A DNA stretch of 64,000 nucleotides from a bacterium HR11 (GCA_002898535.1 BEHN01000002.1:222246-286245), one strand, 5' to 3'; shown: positions 1 through 9,219, counted from the first letter of the stretch. Numbers and translations are program-made. The notes: generated by a model from the letters alone, not told the origin.

Positions 1-1450
1 GGGCCTGCATGGCGTTGAGGGCCTCCATGACCCATCGGACGGGGACGGGGTAGGGCCACGTCCGGAGCCACTCGGAGAGACGTTGAAGGGCGGTCGTCAG
101 GCCCGCTTCCGTGCGGATGAGGCCACATCGCTCCCACGCCAGGTCCGGGAAGGGCGGCGGCCCGGACGGGAGCGCCGTCGGCGGAGGCTCCCGGTACGGT
201 GCCGGAAGCGGCACGTGCTTCGGGACCGGGACGGCCTGCGTGTCTTCCCAGAGGGCTTGCCCGGCCCGGGCCCCAAAGACGAGGCCGTCCAAGAGGGAGT
301 TGCTGGCCAGGCGGTTCGCCCCATGAACGCCGTTGCAGGCGACCTCGCCGGCCGCATAGAGGCCCGGCAGGTCCGCCCGGCCCCAGGCGTCCGTCCGGAT
401 GCCCCCCATGTAGTAGTGGGCCGCCGGGATGACGGGAATCCGGTCCCGCCCCAGGGTCAGCCCGAACTGCGCGCACACCTGAGCGACCCGGGGAAACCGT
501 TCCCGTGCGAAGGACTCCCCGAGGGGCGACGTGTCCAAAAAGACGGGCGCGCCCGTCCGTTGAATTTCCAGGAACATCGCCCGGGCGACGACGTCCCGGG
601 GCGCCAGCTCGCCGCGGGGGTCGTACCGAAAGAGGAAGCGTTCGCCGTCTGCGTTGACGACCCAGGCGCCTTCTCCCCGCAGGGCCTCCGTCAGCAGGAA
701 GTGGGGGGCGCCCGGGACGTTGAGAGCCGTCGGGTGGAACTGAAAGAACTCCATATCCTGAAACGGCAGGTCGGCCCGGAAGGCCAGTCCCAGGCCGTCG
801 GCCGTCGCAAAGGGCGGATTTGTCGTATACCGAAAGATGCGGCCGCTCCCACCGGTCGCCAGGACGACGCCCCGACAGCGGACGTGCACGAGCCGGGGCG
901 TGCCCGGTCCCATCAGGACGAGAAGGCCCCCGCACCGGCCGTCGTCCGTCACCGTGAGGTCCATCGTGAAGGCATACTCGTGGAACTCGATGACGGGGAG
1001 CGACCGAGCCTTCTGCATGAGGACCCGGACGATCTCCTGGCCCGTGGCGTCGCCCCCGGCGTGGAGGACCCGACGGCGGGAGTGGGCTCCCTCGATGGCA
1101 AACACGAGGCGGCCGCCGGTCCGGTCAAAGGCGGCGCCCCACTCGATGAGCTCCTCGACCCGTCGGACGCCCTCCTCGACGAGGATCCGGGCCATCTCGG
1201 GGTCCGACAGGCCGGCCCCGGCCTGGAGGGTATCCTGGAGGTGAAAGTACACCGTGTCCTCGTCGCTGAGGGCCGCCGCGATGCCGCCCTGAGCATACCG
1301 GGTATTGCTCTCGGCCAGACTGTCTTTGGCCAGGACCCAGATGCGGGAACGGCCGTCCGCCGCCAGCGCCAGGGCGATGGCCGCCCGCAGGCCGGCGACG
1401 CCGGCCCCCACGACGACGTAATCGACGGCGACCGTTTCGACAGGTTCCAT
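1..1450 (-). CDS. nadB: L-aspartate oxidase NadB, C-terminus cut by window edge
   Basis: FAD enzyme that oxidises L-aspartate to iminoaspartate, the first step of de novo NAD synthesis, in the cytosol. I translated the minus strand directly: about 483 codons are visible, starting ATG at 1450 with a weak AAGG signal upstream. The N-terminus has the FAD dinucleotide fold (VVVGAGVAGLRAA, residues 12-24). Family motifs follow in order: NTRYAQGGIAA, LATGGSG, the substrate-binding EALRGEGA, AAHYYMGGI, and ANRLASNSLLDGLVFG near the visible end. NadB is usually about 520-540 aa, so roughly 50-60 C-terminal residues lie outside the window. A fumarate reductase flavoprotein is the alternative family, but the ANRLASNSLL motif and length favour NadB. 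It is transcribed away from moaA. Confidence 0.93.
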   Translation of the reverse strand, partial: MEPVETVAVDYVVVGAGVAGLRAAIALALAADGRSRIWVLAKDSLAESNTRYAQGGIAAALSDEDTVYFHLQDTLQAGAGLSDPEMARILVEEGVRRVEELIEWGAAFDRTGGRLVFAIEGAHSRRRVLHAGGDATGQEIVRVLMQKARSLPVIEFHEYAFTMDLTVTDDGRCGGLLVLMGPGTPRLVHVRCRGVVLATGGSGRIFRYTTNPPFATADGLGLAFRADLPFQDMEFFQFHPTALNVPGAPHFLLTEALRGEGAWVVNADGERFLFRYDPRGELAPRDVVARAMFLEIQRTGAPVFLDTSPLGESFARERFPRVAQVCAQFGLTLGRDRIPVIPAAHYYMGGIRTDAWGRADLPGLYAAGEVACNGVHGANRLASNSLLDGLVFGARAGQALWEDTQAVPVPKHVPLPAPYREPPPTALPSGPPPFPDLAWERCGLIRTEAGLTTALQRLSEWLRTWPYPVPVRWVMEALNAMQA

Positions 1451-1473
1451 GCTTGCCTTGACGGAGCCGGAGG

Positions 1474-1656
1474 TGCAAGATACAAGATGCAGGATGCAGG
1501 ATGCAAGCCGGACAGCCGGTCGCAGGTCCCGGACGTCGGGTCCCAGGAGAGGACCGGAGCCATTCGGCAGTTCGGGAGTCTGGGCATTCGGCCGATGGGC
1601 AGGTCGGCAGACAGGCCGTTTTCGTCCAAGCCCCGCTCGCCCGAGCGGGGTCGCGA
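1474..1656. repeat. Intergenic octamer arrays and GC palindrome between nadB and moaA
   Basis: Three repeat types lie side by side in this otherwise gene-free gap. At 1474-1508 is a GATGCAG/GATACAAG-type array of about 8 bp period. At 1561-1618 is a degenerate TTCGGGA/TTCGGCA-type array. At 1631-1650 is a perfect palindrome, CCCCGCTC-N4-GAGCGGGG (family B). All three types recur in other gaps of this window. The rest of 1657-1776 shows nothing recognisable. Confidence 0.75.
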
Positions 1657-1776
1657 GATGAGTCCTGGACTGCCGGGGCTCGGATCGCCCGACGCCACCC
1701 CGTGACCGTCCGCCAGACGGAGGGAGGTCCGGCGGGAGGGGCTATCTTTCACCGGCACCCGGGACCTGAGACCGCA

Positions 1777-1813
1777 TATCCAGTTTGAATATTTTGAATA
1801 TTCCAGTTTGAGG
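1777..1813 (+). promoter_or_regulatory. AT-rich direct/inverted repeat just upstream of moaA
   Basis: An island of A/T in GC-rich DNA. CCAGTTTGA occurs twice, flanking two copies of TTGAATAT-like sequence that also form a partial palindrome around GAATATTC. It ends about 5 bp before the moaA start and runs into its GAGGTAGGG ribosome-binding site. It could be an operator or core promoter, or another short tandem repeat. No clean -35/-10 pair is visible. Confidence 0.35.
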
Positions 1814-1818
1814 TAGGG

Positions 1819-2853
1819 ATGACCCGTCGGCCCGTGTCGCCCGTGCGGGACGTCTTTGGTCGGCCGATGACCGATTTGCGGATTTCGGTCACGGACCGTT
1901 GCAACTTCCGGTGTGTCTTCTGCATGCCGCCCGACCGGGTCTACGCCTTCCTCCCCCGAGAGGAGCTCCTGACCTTCGAGGAGATCACCCGTCTGGCCCG
2001 CCTGTTTGTCGAGATGGGCGTCCGGAAGATCCGCATCACGGGCGGCGAACCCCTGCTCCGGAGCGAAATCGAGAAGCTCATCGCCATGCTGGCCCGTATC
2101 CCCGGCCTGGAGGACCTGGCCCTGACGACGAACGGCTACCTCTTGGCCCAGAAGGCGGCGGCCCTGAAGGCGGCCGGCCTGCGGCGGGTGACCGTCAGCC
2201 TCCATGCCCTGGAGGACTCGACCTTCGGCCAGATCAACGGACGCGGCATCGGGGTCTCCCGAGTCCTGGAGGGCATCGAGAGGGCCGTCGAAGTCGGTCT
2301 GGTCCCGGTCAAGATCAACGTCGTCGTCCTCCGGGGCGTCAACGACCATCAGGTCGTCGAGCTGGCCCGTTTCTTCAAGCGGCCTCACTGTGTCGTGCGG
2401 TTCATCGAGTACATGGACGTCGGGACCGTGAACGGATGGAACCTGGAGAAGGTCGTGCCGGCTCGGGAGATCGTCGAGATGATCGACCGGGCGATGCCCC
2501 TGGAGCCGCTCCCCCGGGAGTATGCCGGCGAAGTCGCCCTCCGGTTTCGCTACCGGGACGACGGGACCGAGGTCGGCGTCATCGCCTCGGTGACGGAGCC
2601 CTTCTGTGGGGACTGTTCGAGGGTCCGGCTGTCGTCAGACGGGAGGCTCTATACGTGCCTGTTTGCGGCCGAGGGTCACGACCTGAAGGGACCCCTCCGG
2701 GCGGGTGCGACCGACGAGGAGCTGAAGGCGATCATCGCCTCGGTCTGGTCCCGTCGGACGGACCGGTACTCGGAGGAACGGACGGCCGCCTTACGGCAGG
2801 GCCAGCCTCGGACGCCCGTCCCGAAGGTCGAGATGTTCCGGATCGGAGGGTAG
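1819..2853 (+). CDS. moaA: GTP 3',8-cyclase MoaA (molybdenum cofactor synthesis)
   Basis: Radical-SAM enzyme that, with MoaC, converts GTP to cyclic pyranopterin monophosphate, the first step of molybdenum cofactor synthesis. It has 344 aa, the usual length. The N-terminal cluster is CNFRCVFC (C28, C32, C35), followed by the ITGGEP SAM-binding motif. The C-terminal second 4Fe-4S site is C263, C266 and C280 (CGDCSR then YTC). The protein ends in Gly-Gly, as expected for functional MoaA. The start is supported by GAGGTAGGG immediately upstream. No other moa gene is adjacent; mocA, about 8.5 kb away, is the only other cofactor gene in the window. Confidence 0.96.
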   Translation: MTRRPVSPVRDVFGRPMTDLRISVTDRCNFRCVFCMPPDRVYAFLPREELLTFEEITRLARLFVEMGVRKIRITGGEPLLRSEIEKLIAMLARIPGLEDLALTTNGYLLAQKAAALKAAGLRRVTVSLHALEDSTFGQINGRGIGVSRVLEGIERAVEVGLVPVKINVVVLRGVNDHQVVELARFFKRPHCVVRFIEYMDVGTVNGWNLEKVVPAREIVEMIDRAMPLEPLPREYAGEVALRFRYRDDGTEVGVIASVTEPFCGDCSRVRLSSDGRLYTCLFAAEGHDLKGPLRAGATDEELKAIIASVWSRRTDRYSEERTAALRQGQPRTPVPKVEMFRIGG

Positions 2854-2995
2854 CCGCAGGATCGGGCGCCGGGTCCCTGGGGCCAGATGCCGGGAGGCGA
2901 GTGGGTCTTCCAAGACGGTCCTGGGGTCTGTGATGGGAGCCCGGAGCCCTTTCCGGGGACCCGACACCCCATCCGTCAACGGGAGGTCGCACCGC

Positions 2996-5428
2996 ATGAG
3001 CACCGGGGCTTCGCAAGGGCGACCGGTTGGCTCGTCGGGGACAGACGTCCGTCTCCGACGACGACTTCAAGAGACGGTCGCCCTGATTTCGGCCGGCGTG
3101 GGATTATTCTTCCTGCTGAGCTTGATCTCTTATCACCCCCTGGACGTGGCCTCGGCGGCTTATACCGACGTGGCCCACGAACGGGCCAACCTGGGCGGCC
3201 GCCTCGGGGCCTGGGCCGCCGAATACTTCTTCCAGACGTTCGGCCTATCGGCCTTCTGGATCCCGGTCCTTCTATTTCTACTGGCCTACCGGTGGGCCCG
3301 GGAGTCGGGTCCGACATCGGAATGGTCGTGGCTGGGCTTCCTGGCGACGGTCCTGAGCACGGCCGGCCTGATCGGCCTGTGGCTTCCCGAGTTTCGGCTG
3401 ACGGTCCAGGTCGGGGACGAAGCCTTGTCTATCGGGATGGCCGGCGGCGGCTGGCTGGGTCAGACCCTGGCCCGGTATGGGGCCGAGTGGGTCGGCCGGT
3501 GGGGGGCCACGGTGGCCGGTGCCCTCGGGACCTTGATCGGCCTGGCCTTGGTGACGGCCTGGCCACCTTGGACGGGCCTGCGCCGACTCGGGCAGTGGGC
3601 CTACCTGCGGGGCCAACTCCTCTGGACGGCCTACCAGGGGTACCGCCAGCGGAAGGCCTTAGAACGGCTCCACCGACCGGTCGAGCGGCCGGGGGCGGCG
3701 ACCCCGACGCGAGAGGCCCCCGCCCCGACGACGCCGACCCCTGTCGCATCGCCGGAGACCCCCATCGAGGTCACCCGGGAGGACGTGCCGCCGGTCGAAA
3801 TCGTCGAGAAGAAGCGACCGATTTTGCAAACGGACCGGACTTGGCGGCGGAAGCCTGCGGTCGAGAAACCGGAACCGGTCCCGGTATCCTCGGGCGGCGA
3901 GGAAATCGACGAGCTGGAGACAGAAGCCCGCCGGTGGTACGAGCAGGCCCGCCAGGGTCAGAGCGCCGAGGGCTACGTCCTGCCGCCCTACCAGATGCTG
4001 GTCCCTGCGGAGACCCACGAAGGCCCCTCTCCGAAAGAGCTGGCCGAAACGGCCCGGGTCATCCAGGCCAAGCTGGCCGAGTTCGACATCGAGGGCGAAA
4101 TTACCCGGGCCCTCTCGGGACCCGTCGTGACGACCTTCGAGTTCCGACCGGCCCCCGGCGTCAAGATTAGCCGCATCCAGGGCTTGGCCGAGGACCTGGC
4201 CTTGGCCCTGGGGACCGAGTCGGTCCGGATCGACCGGATCGTCCACGAGTCGGCCATCGGCATCGAGGTCCCCAACCGCCAGCGGTCGGTCATCGCCCTC
4301 CGGGAAGTCGTCGAGTCGGAGATCTTCCTGCATAGCCGGATGCCGATGACGATCGCCCTCGGCCAGACGGTCCACGGCGAGCCCTACGTGACCTCCCTCT
4401 TGAAGATGCCCCACCTGCTGATCGCCGGGGCGACGGGATCGGGCAAGAGCGTGGCCCTCAACTGCATCATCGTCAGCCTCCTCCTCAAGCACACGCCTGA
4501 CGAGGTCCGTCTCGTTTTGATCGACCCCAAGCACGTCGAACTCAAGCTGTACAACGGGATTCCCCACCTGCTGACGCCCGTCATCACGGACGCCCAAAAG
4601 GCCTCGGCCGCCCTCAAGTGGCTGACCCGGGAGATGGAAGAACGCCAACGCCAGCTGGCCCTCTTCAACGTGCGGAACCTTTTACAATACAACCAGATGG
4701 TCCAGACCCAGCGGGGCCGGCGGCTGGCTCAACGCCTGGGCATCGAGCGCCCGAGTCCCCTGCCCTTTTACATCGTCGTCATCGACGAATTTGCCGACCT
4801 CATGGCCGTCTCCTCCCGGGAGGTCGAGGACTCCATCCAGCGGCTTTCCCAGATGGCCCGCGCCGTCGGCATCCACCTCATCCTGGCGACCCAGCGGCCC
4901 TCGGTCGATGTCATCACGGGCGTCATCAAGGCGAACTTCCCGTGCCGCATCGCCTTCCGGGTCGCCTCGTCGGCCGACTCTCGCACGATTCTCGACCGGG
5001 CCGGGGCCGAACGCTTGCTGGGCCGGGGCGACATGCTGTTCGTCCCACCTGAGAGCTATCGCATGGTCCGCCTCCACGGGGCCTACGTCTCCGAGGCCGA
5101 GATCGAAAAGGTCGTCCGCTTCTGGCAACAGCAGGGCGAACCCCAGTACTCGACGACCCAGTTCGAGCGGGTCCTGGAGATGAGCCCCGCAGGCTCCAAC
5201 GGAGGCGACGAGGACTGGAACGACCCCCTCTACGACGAGGCCGTTCAGATCGTGCTCCGGACGGGGAAGACGTCCATCTCGTACCTCCAGCGGGCCATGC
5301 GCATCGGCTACAACCGGGCGGCCCGCCTCATCGAGATCATGGAGCACAACGGCGTCCTGTCTCCGCCGGACCATCAGGGCCAGCGCAAGATTCTGGTCTC
5401 CACGGACGTGACCCCGGGAAAGGACTGA
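2996..5428 (+). CDS. ftsK: DNA translocase FtsK/SpoIIIE
   Basis: Septal ATP-driven DNA pump that clears chromosome ends during division. It has 810 aa from the ATG at 2996, chosen because GGGAGG lies 10 bp upstream; an in-frame ATG at 2930 would add 22 unlikely residues. The N-terminal about 190 residues hold several hydrophobic membrane segments. A Pro/Thr/Glu-rich linker follows, then the motor with Walker A GATGSGKSVALN near residue 480 and Walker B VVIDEFADLM near 595. The C-terminal about 65 residues are a winged-helix gamma domain (SISYLQRAMRIGYNRAARLIE). The short linker is typical of compact FtsK forms. It follows moaA by 142 bp in the same direction. Confidence 0.97.
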   Translation: MSTGASQGRPVGSSGTDVRLRRRLQETVALISAGVGLFFLLSLISYHPLDVASAAYTDVAHERANLGGRLGAWAAEYFFQTFGLSAFWIPVLLFLLAYRWARESGPTSEWSWLGFLATVLSTAGLIGLWLPEFRLTVQVGDEALSIGMAGGGWLGQTLARYGAEWVGRWGATVAGALGTLIGLALVTAWPPWTGLRRLGQWAYLRGQLLWTAYQGYRQRKALERLHRPVERPGAATPTREAPAPTTPTPVASPETPIEVTREDVPPVEIVEKKRPILQTDRTWRRKPAVEKPEPVPVSSGGEEIDELETEARRWYEQARQGQSAEGYVLPPYQMLVPAETHEGPSPKELAETARVIQAKLAEFDIEGEITRALSGPVVTTFEFRPAPGVKISRIQGLAEDLALALGTESVRIDRIVHESAIGIEVPNRQRSVIALREVVESEIFLHSRMPMTIALGQTVHGEPYVTSLLKMPHLLIAGATGSGKSVALNCIIVSLLLKHTPDEVRLVLIDPKHVELKLYNGIPHLLTPVITDAQKASAALKWLTREMEERQRQLALFNVRNLLQYNQMVQTQRGRRLAQRLGIERPSPLPFYIVVIDEFADLMAVSSREVEDSIQRLSQMARAVGIHLILATQRPSVDVITGVIKANFPCRIAFRVASSADSRTILDRAGAERLLGRGDMLFVPPESYRMVRLHGAYVSEAEIEKVVRFWQQQGEPQYSTTQFERVLEMSPAGSNGGDEDWNDPLYDEAVQIVLRTGKTSISYLQRAMRIGYNRAARLIEIMEHNGVLSPPDHQGQRKILVSTDVTPGKD

Positions 5429-5461
5429 AACTCATCTCCACATCGGGTCCCGGGGAGGGAC

Positions 5462-5690
5462 CTCAGACCAGGATACAAGGATAAAGATGGGGGATAGAAA
5501 TTGAGGAATGGAGATCCAAGCCCCGCCCGCCAGAGCGGCGTCGCGAGACAGCCCACGGACTACAGACTACTGCTGTGTTAATCGGCCAGTACCTAACACC
5601 CATTCGCTGTTCGCCATTCGCTATTCCCCGTTCGCTGATTGGTCGGGTCGGCGTCGGCCCGTCGTTACGTCGTCCCGACGTCCCGGCGCT
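5462..5690. repeat. Composite intergenic repeats downstream of ftsK
   Basis: Contains a GATACAAGGATAAAGATG-type array, a family-B palindrome copy (about 5514-5556, with an imperfect GCCCCGCC/AGAGCGGCG stem) and a CGCCATTCGCTATTC-type octamer array (5601-5640). These are followed by a GGGTCGGCGTCG...CGTTACGTCGTCCC block that also follows family-B copies near 23545 and 28285. No coding potential is convincing here. Confidence 0.7.
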
Positions 5691-5730
5691 TGAGAGACCC
5701 CTAAAGCCCCAGCGGGTGATAGGTCCCAAA

Positions 5731-5760
5731 TTGACAAAGGGTTCGGGGTTCTCCTATAAT
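5731..5760 (+). promoter_or_regulatory. Near-consensus sigma-70 promoter of the xoxF cluster
   Basis: TTGACA at 5731-5736 and TATAAT at 5755-5760, both perfect hexamers, with an 18 bp spacer. It points toward xoxF, whose start lies about 330 bp further on. Two perfect hexamers are rare in this GC-rich sequence, so strong transcription is likely. Confidence 0.8.
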
Positions 5761-5766
5761 GAGGGA

Positions 5767-6093
5767 TGACATAAGGGGGCTGGGGCGGTGCCCGCCGCCC
5801 TTGCAAAGAAGCCTGGAAGGGTGCAATGCGGCACCATACCCCTTGGTGTGTTTGCTTGTCCGACTTGCATCGGCCGCCGACCGACCAGGTCCTACCCGCC
5901 TATCTGTCCTCGAGTCCTTCCCTTCCATCCCTTCCCCGGAGAAGAGAACAAGGTAAGGCCCTCATCCCGACTTCTAATCCGCAATCTGCAATCTTGACGT
6001 TCCCTCTCGACGAAAAAAGAACGTCCGAGACGACTTGTCCTTTCTTCCCTCCTCCTGGGTATGTCCCTCCGCACTTATCCTTGGAGGGGAACT
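5767..6093 (+). promoter_or_regulatory. Long (about 325 nt) structured 5' leader of xoxF
   Basis: Stretch between the predicted transcription start and the xoxF ATG. It contains hairpin-capable segments, for example GGGCGG/CCGCCC near 5782-5800 and GTGC/GCAC nested inside AAGG/CCTT near 5817-5846. A pyrimidine-rich second half follows, and the xoxF ribosome-binding site GGAGGGGA lies at 6083-6090. I recognise no riboswitch class. Small reading frames here lack support. Confidence 0.35.
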
Positions 6094-7923
6094 ATGCGGA
6101 GCAAATGGGTTTTACCCTGGCTGGCCTTCGGGCTGGTCCTGGTGCCCTTCGTGGCTTACCCCAACGAGGAGGTCCTCCGCCTGGGCAAGGACCCTGGCCA
6201 GTGGCCGATGCAACGGAAAAACTACTGGGCCACGGGCTACAGTGAATTAAACCAGATCAACACCCAGAACGTGTCCCGGCTCAAGGTGGCGTGGACGTTC
6301 TCGACGGGGGCCCTGCGGGGCCACGAGGGGTCGCCCCTGGTGGTCGGCACGACGATGTACGTCCACTCGGCTTACCCGAACCACGTGTACGCCCTGGACC
6401 TGACCAAGAAGCCTTACGCCCTCAAGTGGAAGTACACCCCCAAGCAGGACGAACGGGCCGTCCCCGTGGCGTGCTGTGACCTGGTCAATCGCGGCCTGGC
6501 GTACGCCAACGGCAAGATCTTCCTGAACACCCTGGACGGGCAGGTCATCGCCCTGGACGCCAACACGGGCAAGGAGGTTTGGAAGACCAAGCACGCCGAC
6601 CCGGCCCGAGGGGAAACCATCACGATGCCCCCCATCGTCGTCCATGACAAGGTCCTCGTCGGCATCTCCGGCGGTGAGTTCGCCGTGCGGGGACGGGTCG
6701 CCGCTTACGACATCAACACGGGCAAGCGGGTATGGCTGGCGTACAACACGGGTCCCGACGAAGACCTCTTGCTGGACCCCGACTTTAACAAGGAGAACCC
6801 CCACTACGGCCGCTTCGGCGAGGGGACCCGGACGTGGGCCGGTGAAGAGTGGAAGATCGGCGGCGCCACCCAATGGGGCTGGCTGTCCTATGACCCCGAC
6901 CTGAACCTCTACTATTACGGGACCTCGAATCCCGGGACGTGGAACCCGACCCAGCGGTGCCCGGCGGGTCGGGACCCCAAGAAGGGCGAGTGCGACAACA
7001 AGTGGTCGACGTCCATTTGGGCCCGGAACCCCGACACGGGCCGGGGTCGGTGGGCCTACCAGATGACGCCCTGGGACGCCTGGGACTACGACGGCGTCAA
7101 CGAGAACATCTTGGTCGACCTGACCATCGGCGGCAAGAAGGTGAAGGCCCTCGTCCACTTCGACCGGAACGGGTTTGCCTACACGCTGGACCGGGCCACC
7201 GGGACGCTCTATGTGGCCGAGCCGTTCGTGTACGTGAACTGGGCGAAGGGCGTCGACAAGAAGACGGGCCGTCCCATCGAGGTCCCCGAGAAGCGGACGA
7301 AGCAGGGCGTGGACACCAAGAACATCTGCCCCTGCGCCATGGGCGGCAAGGACCAACAACCCGCGGCCTACTCGCCCCAGACGGGCCTGTTCTATGTCCC
7401 GACCAACAACATGTGCATGAACTACGAGGGCGTCGAGGTCAAGTTCACGGCCGGGGCGCCTTACGTCGGGGCCAACGTCCTGATGTTCCCGGGCCATGAG
7501 GGCAAGGACGACTACTGGGGCGCCCTGATCGCCTGGGACGCCACGACCGGCAAGCGTGTCTGGGAGATCCGGGAGAAGTTCCCGGCCTGGAGCGGCGTCT
7601 TGGCGACGGGCGGCGGCCTCGTCTTCTACGGGACGATGGACGGTTGGTTCAAGGCCGTGGACGCCAAGTCCGGCAAGGTCCTGTGGCAGCACAAGGTCGG
7701 CTCGGGCATCATCGCGGCACCGATGACCTTCCTGGGTCCGGACGGCAAGCAGTACATCGCGACCTACTCGGGCGTCGGTGGGTGGTTCGGCCTGCCGGTG
7801 GCGGCGGGTCTGCCGCCGGACGACCCCTTCGGCGCCCTGGGTGCCGTCGGGGCGGCCTACCAGTCGGGCTTGGATAAGGCCACGACACTGGGCGGCATGC
7901 TCTACGTGTTCGCCCTCGAGTAA
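6094..7923 (+). CDS. xoxF: Lanthanide-type PQQ-dependent methanol dehydrogenase XoxF
   Basis: Periplasmic quinoprotein that oxidises methanol (or another primary alcohol) to the aldehyde and passes electrons to a cytochrome c. It has 609 aa from ATG 6094, with GGAGGGGA just upstream and an N-terminal signal peptide. Eight-bladed propeller features include the vicinal disulfide C127-C128 (VACCDL). Metal ligands are E195 (SGGEF), N279 (TSNPGTW) and catalytic D331 in WDYDGVNE. The extra Asp two residues on (D333) is the XoxF hallmark that coordinates a lanthanide; MxaF has a non-acidic residue there. The next two genes encode the expected XoxJ and XoxG partners. No PQQ biosynthesis genes are in the window. 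Confidence 0.93.
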   Translation: MRSKWVLPWLAFGLVLVPFVAYPNEEVLRLGKDPGQWPMQRKNYWATGYSELNQINTQNVSRLKVAWTFSTGALRGHEGSPLVVGTTMYVHSAYPNHVYALDLTKKPYALKWKYTPKQDERAVPVACCDLVNRGLAYANGKIFLNTLDGQVIALDANTGKEVWKTKHADPARGETITMPPIVVHDKVLVGISGGEFAVRGRVAAYDINTGKRVWLAYNTGPDEDLLLDPDFNKENPHYGRFGEGTRTWAGEEWKIGGATQWGWLSYDPDLNLYYYGTSNPGTWNPTQRCPAGRDPKKGECDNKWSTSIWARNPDTGRGRWAYQMTPWDAWDYDGVNENILVDLTIGGKKVKALVHFDRNGFAYTLDRATGTLYVAEPFVYVNWAKGVDKKTGRPIEVPEKRTKQGVDTKNICPCAMGGKDQQPAAYSPQTGLFYVPTNNMCMNYEGVEVKFTAGAPYVGANVLMFPGHEGKDDYWGALIAWDATTGKRVWEIREKFPAWSGVLATGGGLVFYGTMDGWFKAVDAKSGKVLWQHKVGSGIIAAPMTFLGPDGKQYIATYSGVGGWFGLPVAAGLPPDDPFGALGAVGAAYQSGLDKATTLGGMLYVFALE

Positions 7924-7948
7924 GATACGGTAACCCTCTGAAATCGTC

Positions 7949-7987
7949 GCTCCCCGTCCCGTCTCTCGACGGGGCGGGGAGCTTTAT
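7949..7987 (+). terminator. Intrinsic terminator after xoxF
   Basis: A 14-bp stem with one G-U pair (GCTCCCCGTCCCGT with ACGGGGCGGGGAGC) around a CTCTCG loop, followed by TTTAT. The U-tract is short but the stem is very stable. It probably ends, or attenuates, the xoxF message before the two partner genes. Confidence 0.75.
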
Positions 7988-8032
7988 CCATCCCCCACCC
8001 TGACCGTGGACCCCGCCGGAGAAAGCGAGGCA

Positions 8033-8062
8033 AGATCCCAGCCCCGCTCACCAGAGTGGGGG
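8033..8062. repeat. Family-B GC palindrome between xoxF and xoxJ
   Basis: CCCAGCCCCGCTCACCAGAG with its mirrored half GTGGGG. It is a diverged copy of the palindromic unit seen at 1631, 5517, 15385, 23452, 25705, 28165 and 36982. Confidence 0.6.
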
Positions 8063-8173
8063 TCCATATCAGGATGCAAGGGGATCGGGAATGGTGAATG
8101 GAGAGAACACGCTGGCGGATGGCTGGTATTGATATCATATACTATACAGGTTGAACGTTTTGGGGATGTTAAG

Positions 8174-9052
8174 ATGATTCATTTACGAAAGATCATTCAG
8201 GAAATCATTGGATGCGTCGGTGTCGGCCTCCTTTTGACCCTGGGTAGCCTGGGGGCCCAGGAGGCGACGCCGCCGACAGAGAACGTCCTGCGGGTCTGTG
8301 CCGACCCGGCCGACTTGCCCTTTTCAGACCAGAATCGGCAGGGCTTCGAGAACAAAATCGCCGAGGTCGTCGCCCAAGCGATGGGTGCCCGGCTTGAGTA
8401 CTACTGGTGGCCTTATCAACGGGGTCTGGTCCGGCGTACGTTGGAAGAAGGCAAGTGCGACGTTCTCATCAACGTCCCGACGGAATGGGAACTCGTCCTG
8501 ACGACCCGGCCGTATTACCGGACGACGTATGTCCTGGTATCCAAGGCCGACAGCGAGTTGCAGGTCTCTTCCGGCCTCCAGGACCCCGTCCTCCAGAAGG
8601 TCCGGGTCGGCGTGCATCTCAATACGCCGCCTCACGTCTTGCTGGCCGAGCATGGGATTGTCGAAAACGTCACGGCCTATCCCCTTTCCTACGACCCTCA
8701 ATTTCATCCAGAGGACTATCCGGGTAAGCTCATCGAGGACCTGCTGGCCGGGAAGGTCGATGTGGCCGTCGTGTGGGGGCCTATCGCCGGGTACTTTGCC
8801 AAGAAGAAGGGAGCGCCCCTGCGGATCGTCCCGGTCCCGGACGAGAATCCCCGGATCCCGATGGCCTTTAACATGTCGATGGGCGTGCGTAAGGGAAATA
8901 AGGCGTTAAAGGCTCGACTGGAGGAAATTCTGACGGCCAAAGCGGCGGAAATCCGGGCCATCCTGGAGGACTATGGCGTCCCCCTCTTGGAAATTCAGCC
9001 GGTCCGGGAAAAGCCCGCCCCGCCGAAGGAAGGCCACAAGCATCCGGGATGA
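8174..9052 (+). CDS. xoxJ: XoxJ-like periplasmic substrate-binding-fold protein
   Basis: Periplasmic binding-protein-fold partner of lanthanide methanol dehydrogenases; XoxJ is thought to help activate or mature XoxF. It has 292 aa from ATG 8174, chosen because a clear signal peptide (hydrophobic GCVGVGLLLTLGS, ending near LGAQ) starts there; the open frame runs further upstream but only as repeat-derived sequence. Mature features are LRVCADPADLPFS at the start of lobe 1, LVLTTRPYYRTTYVLV, and lobe-2 motifs VRVGVHLNTPPH and GKVDVAVVWGPIAGY. It lies about 250 bp after xoxF beyond a terminator, so it may have its own promoter; an A/T-rich TTGATATCATATACTAT segment lies upstream. An ABC transporter binding protein is the generic alternative, but the neighbours favour XoxJ. 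Confidence 0.82.
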   Translation: MIHLRKIIQEIIGCVGVGLLLTLGSLGAQEATPPTENVLRVCADPADLPFSDQNRQGFENKIAEVVAQAMGARLEYYWWPYQRGLVRRTLEEGKCDVLINVPTEWELVLTTRPYYRTTYVLVSKADSELQVSSGLQDPVLQKVRVGVHLNTPPHVLLAEHGIVENVTAYPLSYDPQFHPEDYPGKLIEDLLAGKVDVAVVWGPIAGYFAKKKGAPLRIVPVPDENPRIPMAFNMSMGVRKGNKALKARLEEILTAKAAEIRAILEDYGVPLLEIQPVREKPAPPKEGHKHPG

Positions 9053-9060
9053 TGGGAAGT

Positions 9061-9090
9061 GGCGGAGTGACGACGTGACGACGTGACGCA
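9061..9090. repeat. GTGACGAC short tandem repeat
   Basis: GAGTGACGACGTGACGACGTGACG: 8-9 bp direct repeats in the gap between xoxJ and the cytochrome gene. Related GTGACGA/TCACTCCGTCAC sequence occurs in several other gaps (for example near 35455, 39945 and 55055). Confidence 0.55.
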
Positions 9091-9219
9091 TGGCTCACCG
9101 CCGGTAGGGTCGTTTCCACCCACTTTTCAGGCCACTCTTAAGCTATGAGCCATGACCCTGCGCCGTAGAGGGCCTGCGTCGCTCCGTCCCATCGTCACTC
9201 TCCCAAATGGAGGCCTCCG

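Noticed and set aside
83..1705. Plus-strand 540-codon open frame covering the nadB region
   Set aside because: Arg/Pro/Gly-rich translation with no domain. The minus strand in the same place encodes a clear NadB; long antisense frames are common in such GC-rich DNA.
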